Positions 42,125-51,221 of a stretch of DNA of 64,000 nucleotides are shown one piece after another. The position numbers and the translations under genes were made by a program. The stretch is from Lentzea aerocolonigenes (GTDB lineage Bacteria; Actinomycetota; Actinomycetes; Mycobacteriales; Pseudonocardiaceae). Where the stretch lies: assembly GCF_000974445.1 (NCBI RefSeq), contig NZ_BBOJ01000017.1:186001-250000 (forward strand). The letters are read 5' to 3'. Within the stretch, counting starts at the first letter, position 1. Each line of letters opens with the position of its first letter. Under the pieces are notes generated by a model. The model saw only the letters and a program-made list of their open reading frames with translations. It was not told the DNA's origin and searched no databases.

Positions 42125-42886
42125 TCATCCGTGCGGCCCGCCGCTGACGTAGAGGACCTGGCCGGTCACGAAGTCGGCGTCCTCGGCGGCGAAGAACAGG
42201 ACGGCACGGGCGATGTCGTGCGGTGTGCCGATCCGGCCACGCGGAATCGAGCGCGCCTGCACGCGCAGGTGCTCCTCCAGCGTCCGGCCCGCCCTGGCCG
42301 CGCTCACCACCGTCATGGCCGTCTGCACGACGCCGGGGCCGACCGCGTTGACCGTGATCCCGTGCGGCGCGAGGTCGAGTGCGGCGGCACGGGTCAACCC
42401 CTCCAGACCGGCCTTCGCGGCGACGTAGTTGACCCGCTCGTCGTCACCGAGCGCGGAGATGCTGGAGATGTTGACGATGCGCCCCCACCCGGCCTCACGC
42501 ATGGCCGGCGCGGTGGCCTGAAGCATCAGGAAGCTGCCGCGCAGGTGCGTGTCCACCACCGCGTCCCAGTCCGCCAGCGGCATGTCCAGGACCGAGTTGT
42601 CCTTGGCGAAGCCCGCGTTGTTGACCAGGACTCCCACCGGCCCCAGCACCGACGTCACCTCGGCGACGGCAGCGGCGACCGCGTCCGGATCGCTGACGTC
42701 GCACGACACCGCGACCGCCGACCCGCCCTCGCCGCGGATGCGGTCCGCGACCTCCTCCGCGGCCTCGGCGACCCGGTCCACGACCGCGACCCGATGCCCC
42801 AGGCCCGCCAGCTCCGCGGCGATGCCTGCCCCAATTCCCGAACCCCCGCCGGTGACCAGCGCGACACGTGACTGCACGTCGATCAC
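42125..42886 (-). CDS. short-chain dehydrogenase/reductase (FabG-like)
   Basis: The 253-residue enzyme has the classical SDR layout: cofactor motif TGGGSGIGAG, NNAGFAKD, the catalytic serine in NISSISAL, tyrosine and lysine in VNYVAAKAGLEG, and the C-terminal FVTGQVLYVSGGP. It should be an NAD(P)H-dependent ketoreductase. The sequence fits 3-oxoacyl-ACP reductase-like proteins, but the substrate cannot be read. It stands alone. Confidence 0.85.
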   Translation of the reverse strand: MIDVQSRVALVTGGGSGIGAGIAAELAGLGHRVAVVDRVAEAAEEVADRIRGEGGSAVAVSCDVSDPDAVAAAVAEVTSVLGPVGVLVNNAGFAKDNSVLDMPLADWDAVVDTHLRGSFLMLQATAPAMREAGWGRIVNISSISALGDDERVNYVAAKAGLEGLTRAAALDLAPHGITVNAVGPGVVQTAMTVVSAARAGRTLEEHLRVQARSIPRGRIGTPHDIARAVLFFAAEDADFVTGQVLYVSGGPHG

Positions 42887-43241
42887 CCTCGCGGGCGCGT
42901 GCCTGCTCCGGCAACCCGATTACGCGCGACAGCCGCACAGGCGGTGGCGGCGAGCAGGTGATCAAGTGGAAGTCGCGAGGAAGGCAGGGCCCCGCCCTCC
43001 CGGGGGCTGACCGCCCCGGCCGCAGAACCTCAACCTAGACCCGAAGGCACCGTGTCAAGCCTCCGCTCGGCGATCTGTGGACAGCTCGAGCTGACCGCCG
43101 AGTTGTCCACAGATCGGCCTGCGGATGGCTTGACACGACGGTTTCGCGAACAGGTGACCTTCTCCCCATGTGCCGGGGAGACGCTGGCGGAGCACTGGGG
43201 CCAACCCCGCGAGTGCCGCTCGGGCCGGCCCCACCTCGTTC
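42887..43241. other. spacer with long inverted repeat
   Basis: No gene is visible. The notable content is the imperfect inverted repeat at 43052-43136, listed separately; the rest is GC-rich sequence with short hairpins. Confidence 0.6.
43052..43136. repeat. 85-bp imperfect inverted repeat with DnaA-box-like arms
   Basis: Arms of about 33 bases start with GTGTCAAGCC and contain CGATCTGTGGACA. They pair with few mismatches around a 20-base loop. The inner part of the right arm contains TTGTCCACA (43103-43111), identical to the actinobacterial DnaA-box consensus, and the left arm holds a one-mismatch copy in opposite orientation. It may be a terminator of the S9 peptidase gene, a small mobile repeat or a protein-binding site. 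Confidence 0.6.
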
Positions 43242-45290
43242 TCAGCTCAGCGACTGCTTGAGGAACTCGACCTGCAGGAGCAGCAGGTTCTCGGCGACCT
43301 GTTCCTGCGGGGTCATGTGCGTGACGCCCGAGAGCGGCAGCACGGTGTGCGGGCGGCCGGCGGCGAGCAACGCGTTGGACAGGCGCAGGGTGTGCGCGGC
43401 CACCACGTTGTCGTCGGCCAGGCCGTGGATGATCATCAACGGGCGGGAGAGCTTGTCCGCGTCGGCGATGAGGGAGTTCGAGTCGTAGACCTCGGGCTTG
43501 TCGTCGGGGTGGCCGAGGTAGCGCTCGGTGTAGTGCGTGTCGTAGAGGCGCCAGTCGGTGACCGGGGCGCCCGCGATGCCCGCGTGGAAGACGTCCGGGC
43601 GGCGCAGGACGGCCAGCGCGCTCAGGTAGCCGCCGTAGGACCAGCCGCGGATCGCGACTCGGGTCAGGTCCAGGTCGGGTTCGACGGCCGCGGCCGCCTG
43701 CAGGGCGTCGACCTGGTCCTCCAGGGTGGCGCCGGCGAAGTCGTACGCGATCGCGCGCTCCCAGGCGAGGCCGCGGCCGGGGGTGCCGCGGCCGTCGGCG
43801 ACGATGACCGCGAAGCCCTGGTCGGCGAGCCACTGCGAGGCCAGGAACGCGTTCTGGGCCGACACGACGCGCTGGGCGTGCGGACCGCCGTACGGGTCCA
43901 TCAGCACGGGCAGCTTGGTGCCCGGTACATGACCGGTGGGCAGCAGCAGTGCGGCGCGGAGGTTGCGCTCGCCCAGGGTCAGCATCCGCGGGGACGCCTT
44001 GAGCACCGGGGTCTCGGCCCACGACTCGATCTCGTGCTCGCCGGCCTTCACCCGTGCGCCGAACCTGTCCAAAGTGGCCGATACGAGCACAACCGTGTCG
44101 CCGCCCCGAATCGCAGAGTGCACACCGTCCTCAGTGGACAGTCGCTCGACGGTCTCGCCGACCGAGTAGACGTGCGTCTGCGTCGGGTCGTCGGCCGAAG
44201 CCGCAACCAGGATGGAGTCGTTCGCGATGTCGAGCACCCGGCGCACCTGCAGGCCGCTGGTCAGGACGTCGTCGCCGACCTGCAGCGCGTACTCGTCGCC
44301 GGAACCCACGATCCGCACGAGGCGGCCGTCCGGAGTCCACGCCGGAGCGCCGTCGGTGACCTCGAGCCACGTCGGGTCGGTCTCGACGGCGATCTCGGTG
44401 ACCGCACCGGTGTCGGGGGCCAGCGAGTAGATCGTGCGGGTGCGCTGGTCACGGGTCTGCGTCGTGATCAGCGGTGCCCCGCCCGACGACCAGTGCACGT
44501 CGTTGAGGTAGTCGAAGTCCAGCAGCACCGGAACGAAGGTGCCGTCCAGCGACACCACGTGCAACGACACCGTGGCGTTGGTCGTGCCCGCCGCCGGGTA
44601 GGCGATCTCGGTGGCAGCGGTGCCGGGGTTCGCGGGGTCGGCGATGTACCAGCGCTGGACCGGGGCGTTGTTCACGCGCGCGGCGATGAGGCGCTTGCCG
44701 CCCGGCTCCCACCAGTAGCCGCGGTAGCGCGACATCTCCTCGGCCGCGATGAACTCGGCGAGGCCGAACGTCACGTCCTCGCCGTCGGGAACGGCTACGG
44801 CGTAGTCCTCACCCGAGTCCAGCTCGACCACCCGCAACGTGCCGCGCGTGACGTACGCCACACGCTGCCCGGTCGGGTCGACGCGCGGGTCGACGACGCC
44901 ACCCCCGGTCGGCAGCTCACGGGCGCTGCCGTTCACCAGGTCGGCCGCGAACAGGCGACCGGACAGGGCGAACGCGGCGACCGAGGCGTCCTGGGAGAGC
45001 GAGTAGCCGACGATGCCCGCGCCGGACTCACGCGTGCGCTCGCGACGAGCCTTCTCCTCCGCCGGCAGGTCCTCCGGATCGCTCAGCAGCGTCGCCGGGT
45101 CGGCGAGCAGCCGTTCGACGCCGGTGGACGTGTTCAGCTCCCACAGCCCGTTCGCACGGCTCGTGGCCGTGGCCGAACGCAGGAAGAAGACACGTCCCCC
45201 GTCGGACGACACCGCGAAGGTCCTGGGTGCGCCTACGGTGAACCGCTGGGTGCGCGCCTGTTGGCGCGGGAAGGAGATGTCGTTGCCCAC
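43242..45290 (-). CDS. S9-family prolyl oligopeptidase/dipeptidyl peptidase
   Basis: The 682-residue protein has an N-terminal beta-propeller like that of DPP IV (SPRQQARTQRFTVGAPRTF, VVDPRVDPTGQRVAYV, FIAAEEMSRYRGYWW) and a C-terminal alpha/beta hydrolase. The nucleophile lies in IRGWSYGGYLSAL, the aspartate in HGLADDNVV and the histidine in LSGVTHMT. The EEMSRYRGYWW glutamates correspond to the DPP IV motif that binds a free N-terminus, so dipeptidyl aminopeptidase activity is likely. There is no signal peptide, so it is probably cytoplasmic and involved in peptide turnover. Confidence 0.88.
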   Translation of the reverse strand: MGNDISFPRQQARTQRFTVGAPRTFAVSSDGGRVFFLRSATATSRANGLWELNTSTGVERLLADPATLLSDPEDLPAEEKARRERTRESGAGIVGYSLSQDASVAAFALSGRLFAADLVNGSARELPTGGGVVDPRVDPTGQRVAYVTRGTLRVVELDSGEDYAVAVPDGEDVTFGLAEFIAAEEMSRYRGYWWEPGGKRLIAARVNNAPVQRWYIADPANPGTAATEIAYPAAGTTNATVSLHVVSLDGTFVPVLLDFDYLNDVHWSSGGAPLITTQTRDQRTRTIYSLAPDTGAVTEIAVETDPTWLEVTDGAPAWTPDGRLVRIVGSGDEYALQVGDDVLTSGLQVRRVLDIANDSILVAASADDPTQTHVYSVGETVERLSTEDGVHSAIRGGDTVVLVSATLDRFGARVKAGEHEIESWAETPVLKASPRMLTLGERNLRAALLLPTGHVPGTKLPVLMDPYGGPHAQRVVSAQNAFLASQWLADQGFAVIVADGRGTPGRGLAWERAIAYDFAGATLEDQVDALQAAAAVEPDLDLTRVAIRGWSYGGYLSALAVLRRPDVFHAGIAGAPVTDWRLYDTHYTERYLGHPDDKPEVYDSNSLIADADKLSRPLMIIHGLADDNVVAAHTLRLSNALLAAGRPHTVLPLSGVTHMTPQEQVAENLLLLQVEFLKQSLS

Positions 45291-45517
45291 CCGGCCACAC
45301 TAACCCGCGCACGCCGACGACACGGGCGTTGTGACGTGCACTGCCTGGCACGACACAGCCCGACCGGCACCGCACCACCAGTGACAGGGCTCGCCACGCT
45401 GCCGTGGGAACTCGCGCTCAGGGGCGCATCGTGGTGCCGCCCGCACACCTTCCTCCTGGCCGCCGCAAAACGGCCTGTTGAGCGTGACTTCACCGCCTGC
45501 GCTGCCGGGGCACGCCA

Positions 45518-46288
45518 CTAGCTCACGCGACTCCTCGGAGGCAGGGGAACGAACCCGCTCGTCCGCTGCACGTACTCGGCATAGCCGGGCCGGCGGGACA
45601 CGATGTCCTTCTCCAGCAACGGCTTTCCGGTGCCCTTCGCGAGCAGCCACGTCATGATCACCGGACCGATGATCGTGAGCGCGGCGAGCCACGAGTGCAG
45701 CGCGAACAGGTAGAGGCCCCACCACACGACAGCGTCACCGAAGTAGTTCGGATGCCTTGTGTAGCGCCACAGTCCGCGATCCATAACGGCGCCCTTGTTC
45801 GCCGGATCCGCCCGGAACCGGGAGAGCTGCCAGTCACCAACGGCCTCGAAGACGAAGCCGACCATCCACACGCCAGTGCCCACCCAATCTAGCACTCCGA
45901 ACGGGGCCGAAAGGTGCTGCGCGGCCTGCACCGGCAACGACACGACCCACATCAGCGCGGCCTGGATCAGGTAGACGCGATACATCCGCAGACGCGGATT
46001 TCCCTTGGCACGCCTCAAAATGTCCTGATACCGCGGATCTTCGTCCTTGCCGGAGTTGCGCACGAAGATGTGCGCTCCCAGGCGTAGACCCCACACCGCA
46101 GTCAGCACCGTGATGATCCACTGCCGAGTTGGTTCGCCCTCCGCGAACACCAACGTGATCACGGCGATCACGGCGAACCCAGGTCCCCACGCGGAGTCGA
46201 TGAGGTCGTACCGCCGACGTGCGTCCGCGTACAGGAACAGGCCGCTGAGCAGCAGAACCACCGCGACCAGACTGATCAGGAAGCTCAT
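45518..46288 (-). CDS. DUF1295-family membrane oxidoreductase-like protein
   Basis: This 256-residue polytopic protein has about six helices. Its C-terminal part resembles isoprenylcysteine methyltransferase/steroid 5-alpha-reductase proteins (YTRHPNYFGDAVVWWGLYL, RRPGYAEYVQRTSGFVP). The HPNYFG motif is the hallmark of the DUF1295 family. Its start overlaps the end of the cyclopropane synthase gene by 4 bases, an association found in many bacteria, so it probably acts on the same modified fatty acyl lipids. Confidence 0.82.
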   Translation of the reverse strand: MSFLISLVAVVLLLSGLFLYADARRRYDLIDSAWGPGFAVIAVITLVFAEGEPTRQWIITVLTAVWGLRLGAHIFVRNSGKDEDPRYQDILRRAKGNPRLRMYRVYLIQAALMWVVSLPVQAAQHLSAPFGVLDWVGTGVWMVGFVFEAVGDWQLSRFRADPANKGAVMDRGLWRYTRHPNYFGDAVVWWGLYLFALHSWLAALTIIGPVIMTWLLAKGTGKPLLEKDIVSRRPGYAEYVQRTSGFVPLPPRSRVS

Positions 46289-47538
46289 CGCGCCACCAGC
46301 TCACGACGCACCCGAGGCATGCCGCTGCGCCCGTTCTCGCTCCTGCGCACCGCGAGGATCTGGTCCACGCCCATCCGCCCTTCCTCGAAGGTCAGCGCAC
46401 CACCCGCGAGATACAGCCGCCACACCCGCGCCTGCCCCTCCCCGACCAGCGCGACGACCTCGTCCCACCGGTCTTCCAGTGTCTGCGCCCACGCCCGCAC
46501 GGTCCAGACGTAGTGCTCGCGCAACGCGTGCACGTCACGGATCTCAAGCCCAGCCGCCTCCAGGAACGCCGTCGTCTGGCTGACAGGCCTCATGTGCATG
46601 TCCGGCGCCACGTACGACTCGATGAACGCACCACCGCCAGGCGCGTTGCGCCCGCGCGACATCTGCTGCAACAACAACCGCCCCTCAGGCTTCAGCAACC
46701 GGTGCAACGCCGAGGCGTACTCGGGGTAGTTCCGCTCGCCGACGTGCTCACCCATCTCGATGGTGGAGATCGCGTCGAACGGCTCGTCCCGCACCTCCCG
46801 GTAGTCCTGCAACCGCACCTCGACCCGCCCCCGCAGCCCCTCGGCCTCGATCCGCCCGAGCACGTGCTCGCGCTGCTGAGCGGAGATCGTCACCCCGGTC
46901 GCGTGCACGCCGTAGTGCTTCGCGGCGTGAATGATCATCGATCCCCACCCGCACCCGACGTCGAGCAGCCGCATCCCGGGCCGCAGGTCGAGCTTGCGGC
47001 AGATCAGGTCGAGCTTGTTGTGCTGAGCCTGAACGAGCGAGTCCTCATCGGACGTGAAGTACGCGCACGAGTAGGCCATGCTCGGATCGAGCACGAGCCG
47101 GTAGAAGTCGTTGCTCAGGTCGTAGTGGTGCGAAATGGCGTCCCGGTCCCGGCTCTTCGTGTGTAGCGCACCCCGCAACCGCGCCTCCTCCTTCGGCGCG
47201 TCCGGGTTCGGCCCGATCACTTTCAACCGCAATGCAAGTTTCGCGACCTCCACCAGCCGAGGCCGTCGCGTGACCCCACGCCGCACGAGCCCCCAGATCT
47301 GCGACAGCCCGACGGCGAGATCCCCCTCGACGTCGAGCTCGCCACTCACGTACGCCCGCGCGAGCCCGAGCTCGTCCGGCCTCCACACGAGCCGCCGCAG
47401 AGCGTCCCGAGACCGGATCACGAGCACGGTCCCGTCCTGAGGCCCCGCCACGCTCCCGTCCCACGCCCGAATTCCTATCGGCAGCGGCGCACCCAGCACC
47501 CTCTCGGCCATTCCTGCCAGCTGACCAGCGACGACCAC
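46285..47538 (-). CDS. cfa: cyclopropane-fatty-acyl-phospholipid synthase
   Basis: The 417-residue protein has an N-terminal lipid-binding region (VWRPDELGLARAYVSGELDVEGDL) and an AdoMet methyltransferase core: HYDLSNDFYRLVLDPSMAYSCAYF (family signature), LDVGCGWGSM for AdoMet binding and STIEMGEHVG near the active site. It transfers a methylene or methyl group to double bonds in membrane phospholipids. I chose the GTG at 47538, which has GGAGG 6 bases upstream. It is the first gene of the pair with DUF1295 and diverges from the Yx(FWY)xxD protein gene. Confidence 0.88.
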   Translation of the reverse strand: MVVAGQLAGMAERVLGAPLPIGIRAWDGSVAGPQDGTVLVIRSRDALRRLVWRPDELGLARAYVSGELDVEGDLAVGLSQIWGLVRRGVTRRPRLVEVAKLALRLKVIGPNPDAPKEEARLRGALHTKSRDRDAISHHYDLSNDFYRLVLDPSMAYSCAYFTSDEDSLVQAQHNKLDLICRKLDLRPGMRLLDVGCGWGSMIIHAAKHYGVHATGVTISAQQREHVLGRIEAEGLRGRVEVRLQDYREVRDEPFDAISTIEMGEHVGERNYPEYASALHRLLKPEGRLLLQQMSRGRNAPGGGAFIESYVAPDMHMRPVSQTTAFLEAAGLEIRDVHALREHYVWTVRAWAQTLEDRWDEVVALVGEGQARVWRLYLAGGALTFEEGRMGVDQILAVRRSENGRSGMPRVRRELVAR

Positions 47539-47591
47539 CCTGCACCTCCCGCACGACCTGGCTCCGCCAGACGTTCGAGCCGACAAGAGGT

Positions 47592-47611
47592 TCGGTTCGT
47601 TTCTGAACCGA
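47592..47611. promoter_or_regulatory. inverted repeat between cfa and the Yx(FWY)xxD gene
   Basis: TCGGTTC-N6-GAACCGA is a perfect 7-bp inverted repeat centred between two divergent starts, placed to act on both promoters. The regulator is unknown. Confidence 0.45.
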
Positions 47612-47670
47612 GACGCAACCGGGCCCGTATGGCCTCGATAGAGCGAACGACGGAACAGGAGGACATGAGT

Positions 47671-48345
47671 GTGATCCGACGTAACCGCATTGCCATCGGG
47701 CTCGCCGCGGGGCTGGCAGTTGTGCTGGGTCTGGGTGTCTGGAGCGCCACGGGCAGTGGCACGAACTCGAAGCCGGTGGCACAGACCGAAACCGACCTGG
47801 GCGTCCTCGGTGACTACGGCGACGTGGGTCAGCCCCCGGTACTCCAGGAGCCAGCTCAGGCACCCGAATCCCCACAGCAGCAGGCACCGGAGGCCCAGAC
47901 CCCGGCCGCGCAGCCTCCCGCAGCGCAGCCGCCGGCCGCGGCTCCGGTCAGTTCGTTGAAGCTGGTAGGCAAGGCCGTCGACAAGATGGGCATGGTCGTC
48001 CAGGACGGCGATGGCCGCACGATGTACCGCTTCGACAAGGACACCCCGAAGCCGGAAGGCAAGTCGAACTGCAACAACCAGTGCGCCGTGACGTGGCCGC
48101 CACTGCTGTCGGACACGATTCCGCAGGTCGAGGGCATCGACTCGAAGCTCGTCTCGCTGATCACCCGCGCAGACGGCAAGAAGCAGGTCGCGATCGACGG
48201 CTGGGCGATCTACGCCTACTCCCAGGACCCGAAGCCGGGCGCCTGGAAGGGCCAGGGCGTCGGCGGCACCTGGTTCGTGATCCAGCCCGACGGCAAGCGC
48301 AACGTCGAGTGCCTCCCGCCCGGCGTGACGGCACCGGCAGCCTAA
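47671..48345 (+). CDS. exported protein with two Yx(FWY)xxD repeats
   Basis: I chose the GTG at 47671 because AGGAGG lies 8 bases upstream; an ATG two codons earlier is too close to it. An N-terminal membrane helix (IAIGLAAGLAVVLGLGVWSA) is followed by a proline/glutamine/alanine-rich stretch. A C-terminal domain of COG4315 type carries the repeat YRFDKD and again YAYSQD, with paired cysteines (SNCNNQC). Proteins of this family occur as exported lipoproteins near redox and envelope genes. No lipobox is visible here, so it is probably membrane-anchored. Molecular function unknown. Confidence 0.78.
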   Translation: MIRRNRIAIGLAAGLAVVLGLGVWSATGSGTNSKPVAQTETDLGVLGDYGDVGQPPVLQEPAQAPESPQQQAPEAQTPAAQPPAAQPPAAAPVSSLKLVGKAVDKMGMVVQDGDGRTMYRFDKDTPKPEGKSNCNNQCAVTWPPLLSDTIPQVEGIDSKLVSLITRADGKKQVAIDGWAIYAYSQDPKPGAWKGQGVGGTWFVIQPDGKRNVECLPPGVTAPAA

Positions 48346-48396
48346 AACTCCCGTTAGGACGGTCCATCTGAGACACACAACACCCTGACACGGTGA

Positions 48397-48426
48397 AACC
48401 CCGGCCCTGGGGAAGGGGCCGGGGTT
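48397..48426 (+). terminator. first terminator after the Yx(FWY)xxD gene
   Basis: A perfect 11-bp stem AACCCCGGCCC/GGGCCGGGGTT with an 8-base loop. Confidence 0.65.
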
Positions 48427-48449
48427 CCCGTCGTTTCGCTCACAGGTAT

Positions 48450-48479
48450 GAAGGGCGCCGCCGAGAGGTGGCGCCCTTC
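48450..48479 (+). terminator. second hairpin after the Yx(FWY)xxD gene
   Basis: A perfect 10-bp stem GAAGGGCGCC/GGCGCCCTTC with a 10-base loop, followed by TCGTT. It is probably a back-up terminator. Confidence 0.55.
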
Positions 48480-48666
48480 TCGTTGAGGCCACACCGAAGG
48501 CGGGCAACTCAAGCCGAGGCCGAAGGCGAGGCGACGCGATGGCGCAGCCGAGCCGCACGCCCTACTCAACGCGCAGCCGCCCAACGCAACAGGGAGATGG
48601 CTTACGCAACCCAAGCGCCCCAAAACGGGACCAGCGCAAGCTAACGCAGGCGTCCCCCCAAAAGGA

Positions 48667-48701
48667 GGACCCCCTGAGCCCAAACGCTGCTCAGGGGGTC
48701 C
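48667..48701 (-). terminator. terminator of the gcvT-glyA operon
   Basis: A perfect 12-bp stem GGACCCCCTGAG/CTCAGGGGGTCC lies 64 bases after glyA, and on the minus strand it is followed by TCCTTTTG. Confidence 0.75.
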
Positions 48702-48764
48702 GACAAGATCAGAAACTCAAAATCCCGAACGCTCAGAGCCCCAAGGACTCAGAACACCAAGGGC

Positions 48765-50030
48765 TCACAGCGTCGAGTACAACGGATGCTTCGCCGCCAG
48801 CACCTCAACCCGAGCCCGCAGCTCCTCCAAGGCAGCCCCGGGCTTCAACGCCTCGGCAATGACATCCGCGACCTCAGCGAAGTCCACCTCACCAAACCCG
48901 CGAGTGGCCAACGCCGGCGTACCGATCCGCAGCCCGGACGTCACCATCGGCGGCCGGGGGTCGTTGGGAACAGCGTTGCGGTTGACCGTGATCCCGATCT
49001 GGTGCAGCACGTCCTCGGCCTGCTTCCCGTCCAACTCGGACGAAACCAGGTCGACGAGAACCAGGTGCACATCGGTGCCTCCGGTCAGCACCTTCACGCC
49101 GGCCGCCGCGACGTCCGGCTGCGACAGACGGTCCGCGAGAATCCGCGATCCCTCCAGCGTCCGCCGCTGACGGTCTGCGAACTCCGGCGAGGCGGCGTGC
49201 TTGAACGCCACCGCCTTGGCCGCGATCACGTGCTCCAGCGGGCCGCCCTGCTGGCCGGGGAACACCGCCGAGTTGATCTTCTTGGCGATGTCCGCGTCGT
49301 TCGACAGGATCACGCCGCCGCGGGGGCCGCCGAGGGTCTTGTGCGTGGTGGTCGTCGTGACGTGCGCGTGCGGCACGGGCGACGGGTGCAGGCCCGCGGC
49401 CACCAGGCCGGCGAAGTGGGCCATGTCCACCATCAGGTAGGCCTCGACCGAGTCGGCGATGCGGCGGAACTCGGCGAAGTCCAGCTGGCGCGGGTACGCG
49501 GACCAGCCGGCGACGATCAGCTTCGGGCGGTGCTCGGCGGCGAGGCGCTCGACCTCGGCCATGTCGACCCGGCCGTCCTCATCGGAAACGTGGTACGGCA
49601 CGACGTTGTAGAGCTTGCCGGAGAAGTTGATGCGCATGCCGTGGGTCAGGTGGCCGCCGTGCGCGAGGTCCAGGCCCAGGATCGTGTCGCCGGGCTGGAG
49701 CAGGGCGAACATCGCGGCCGCGTTGGCCTGCGCGCCCGAGTGCGGCTGGACGTTCGCGAAGCCGGCGCCGAAGAGCGACTTGATGCGCTCGATGGCCAGG
49801 CGCTCCACCACGTCGACGTGCTCGCAGCCGCCGTAGTAGCGGCGGCCGGGGTAGCCCTCGGCGTACTTGTTGGTGAGGACGGAACCCTGTGCCTGCAACA
49901 CCGACACGGGCGTGAAGTTCTCCGAGGCGATCATCTCGAGGGTGCCCTGCTGGCGCGCCAGCTCGGCGGCAACGGCCTCGGCGACCTCGGGGTCGTACTC
50001 CGCGAGGGAGGCGTTGAACTGCTCGGACAT
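48765..50030 (-). CDS. glyA: serine hydroxymethyltransferase
   Basis: The 421-residue enzyme has the SHMT signatures: IASENFTPVSVL, EGYPGRRYYGG, HSGAQANAA and the PLP lysine in TTTTHKTLGGPRGG. It interconverts serine and glycine with transfer of the one-carbon unit to tetrahydrofolate. It lies 15 bases downstream of gcvT and shares its glycine riboswitch, so both are induced by excess glycine. That suggests this copy works in glycine disposal or one-carbon generation; another glyA may exist in the genome. Confidence 0.95.
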   Translation of the reverse strand: MSEQFNASLAEYDPEVAEAVAAELARQQGTLEMIASENFTPVSVLQAQGSVLTNKYAEGYPGRRYYGGCEHVDVVERLAIERIKSLFGAGFANVQPHSGAQANAAAMFALLQPGDTILGLDLAHGGHLTHGMRINFSGKLYNVVPYHVSDEDGRVDMAEVERLAAEHRPKLIVAGWSAYPRQLDFAEFRRIADSVEAYLMVDMAHFAGLVAAGLHPSPVPHAHVTTTTTHKTLGGPRGGVILSNDADIAKKINSAVFPGQQGGPLEHVIAAKAVAFKHAASPEFADRQRRTLEGSRILADRLSQPDVAAAGVKVLTGGTDVHLVLVDLVSSELDGKQAEDVLHQIGITVNRNAVPNDPRPPMVTSGLRIGTPALATRGFGEVDFAEVADVIAEALKPGAALEELRARVEVLAAKHPLYSTL

Positions 50031-50045
50031 CTGAGGATCTCCCTA

Positions 50046-51140
50046 TTACTTGGCGCGCTTGTAGAACGGAAGTGCGACGACCTCGACCGGCTGCTTCTTG
50101 CCGCGGACGTCCACCAGCAGTTGGGTGCCCGGCTCGGCACTCGCCTTCGTGACGTAGGCCATGGCCACCGAGTAGCCGAGCGTCGGGGAGAGGGCGCCCG
50201 AGGTGACCTCGCCGACGACCTCGTCGCCGTTCAGCACCGCGTAACCGTGGCGCGGGGCGCGGCGCTCGGGGGTCTTCAGTCCGACCAGGACCGAGTCCAC
50301 ACCGGACTCCGACACCTTCGTCAGCGCGTCGCGGCCCACGAAGTCGCCCGGCTTGTCGAGCTTCACGACGCGGCCGAGGTTCGCGTGGTACGGCGTGAGG
50401 GACGTCGTCAACTCGTTGCCGTACAAGGGCATTCCGGCTTCGAGACGCAACGTGTCGCGGCAGCCGAGGCCGCACGGCTTGAGCTCGTGCGCGGCACCCG
50501 CCTCGAGCAGCGCGTTCCAGACAGCCGGGGCGTCGGCGGGCGCGAGGAACAGCTCGAAGCCCTCCTCACCCGTGTAGCCGGTGCGGGCCAGGAGTGCGTC
50601 CACGCCAGCGACCGACGACGGGTACGAGGCGTAGTACTTGACCGTCGAGAGGTCGGTGTCGGTCAGGCCCGACAGGATCTCGACCGACTTCGGGCCCTGG
50701 ATCGCGATCAACGCGTACTCCGTCGAGGAGTCCGTCACGACCGTGTCGAAACCGGCGGCGCGCTCCACCAGCGCCTCGGCGACCACGGCCGCGTTGGAGG
50801 CGTTCGCGACGACCATGTACTCCTCGTCGCCCAGCCGGTACACGATCAGGTCGTCGATCACGCCGCCGTCGGCCTGGGTGATCATCGTGTAGCGGGCCTT
50901 GCCGACGGCCAGCGCGGAGATGTGGCCGACCAGCGCGTGGTCGAGGGCCTCGCCGGCCTGCGGTCCGGTCAGCACGATCTCACCCATGTGCGTGAGGTCG
51001 AACAGGCCCGCGGTGGTGCGCACCGCGTGGTGCTCGGCGAGCTCGCTCGAGTAGCGCAGCGGCATCCGCCAGCCCGCGAAGTCGGTGAACATCGCGCCGA
51101 GCTGCTCGTGCTCGGCGTTCAGAGGCGTGAGGCGGGACAT
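50046..51140 (-). CDS. gcvT: glycine cleavage system T protein (aminomethyltransferase)
   Basis: The 364-residue protein has the GcvT pattern: MFTDFAGWRMPLRYSSELAEHHAVR at the start, FDLTHMGEI, the folate-binding YTGEEGFELFL, CGLGCRDTLRLEAGMPLYG and a C-terminal barrel (FVGRDAL). It takes the aminomethyl group from GcvH and forms methylene-tetrahydrofolate and ammonia. The start has GGAG 7 bases upstream. No gcvP or gcvH gene is adjacent. It is the first gene after the glycine riboswitch and is followed by glyA. Confidence 0.93.
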   Translation of the reverse strand: MSRLTPLNAEHEQLGAMFTDFAGWRMPLRYSSELAEHHAVRTTAGLFDLTHMGEIVLTGPQAGEALDHALVGHISALAVGKARYTMITQADGGVIDDLIVYRLGDEEYMVVANASNAAVVAEALVERAAGFDTVVTDSSTEYALIAIQGPKSVEILSGLTDTDLSTVKYYASYPSSVAGVDALLARTGYTGEEGFELFLAPADAPAVWNALLEAGAAHELKPCGLGCRDTLRLEAGMPLYGNELTTSLTPYHANLGRVVKLDKPGDFVGRDALTKVSESGVDSVLVGLKTPERRAPRHGYAVLNGDEVVGEVTSGALSPTLGYSVAMAYVTKASAEPGTQLLVDVRGKKQPVEVVALPFYKRAK

Positions 51141-51221
51141 CAGAACGCTCCTCCAGGGTGCGCCGAAGAGCCGGACCAGGCCGGCTGAGGCAACAGAAGA
51201 ATGACACGGTCCATCGGAGAC

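Larger units (their letters stand above)
48346..48764. other. spacer with three hairpins and CAACGCAAC repeats
   Basis: No gene is evident. It contains the three hairpins listed separately and short repeats such as CCAACGCAACAGGGAGA (near 48580), which occurs again at the right edge of the window. Confidence 0.6.

Noticed and set aside
48539..48862. Plus-strand frame after the Yx(FWY)xxD gene considered as a proline-rich small protein
   Set aside because: It crosses the glyA terminator and the glyA coding end, and has no ribosome site.
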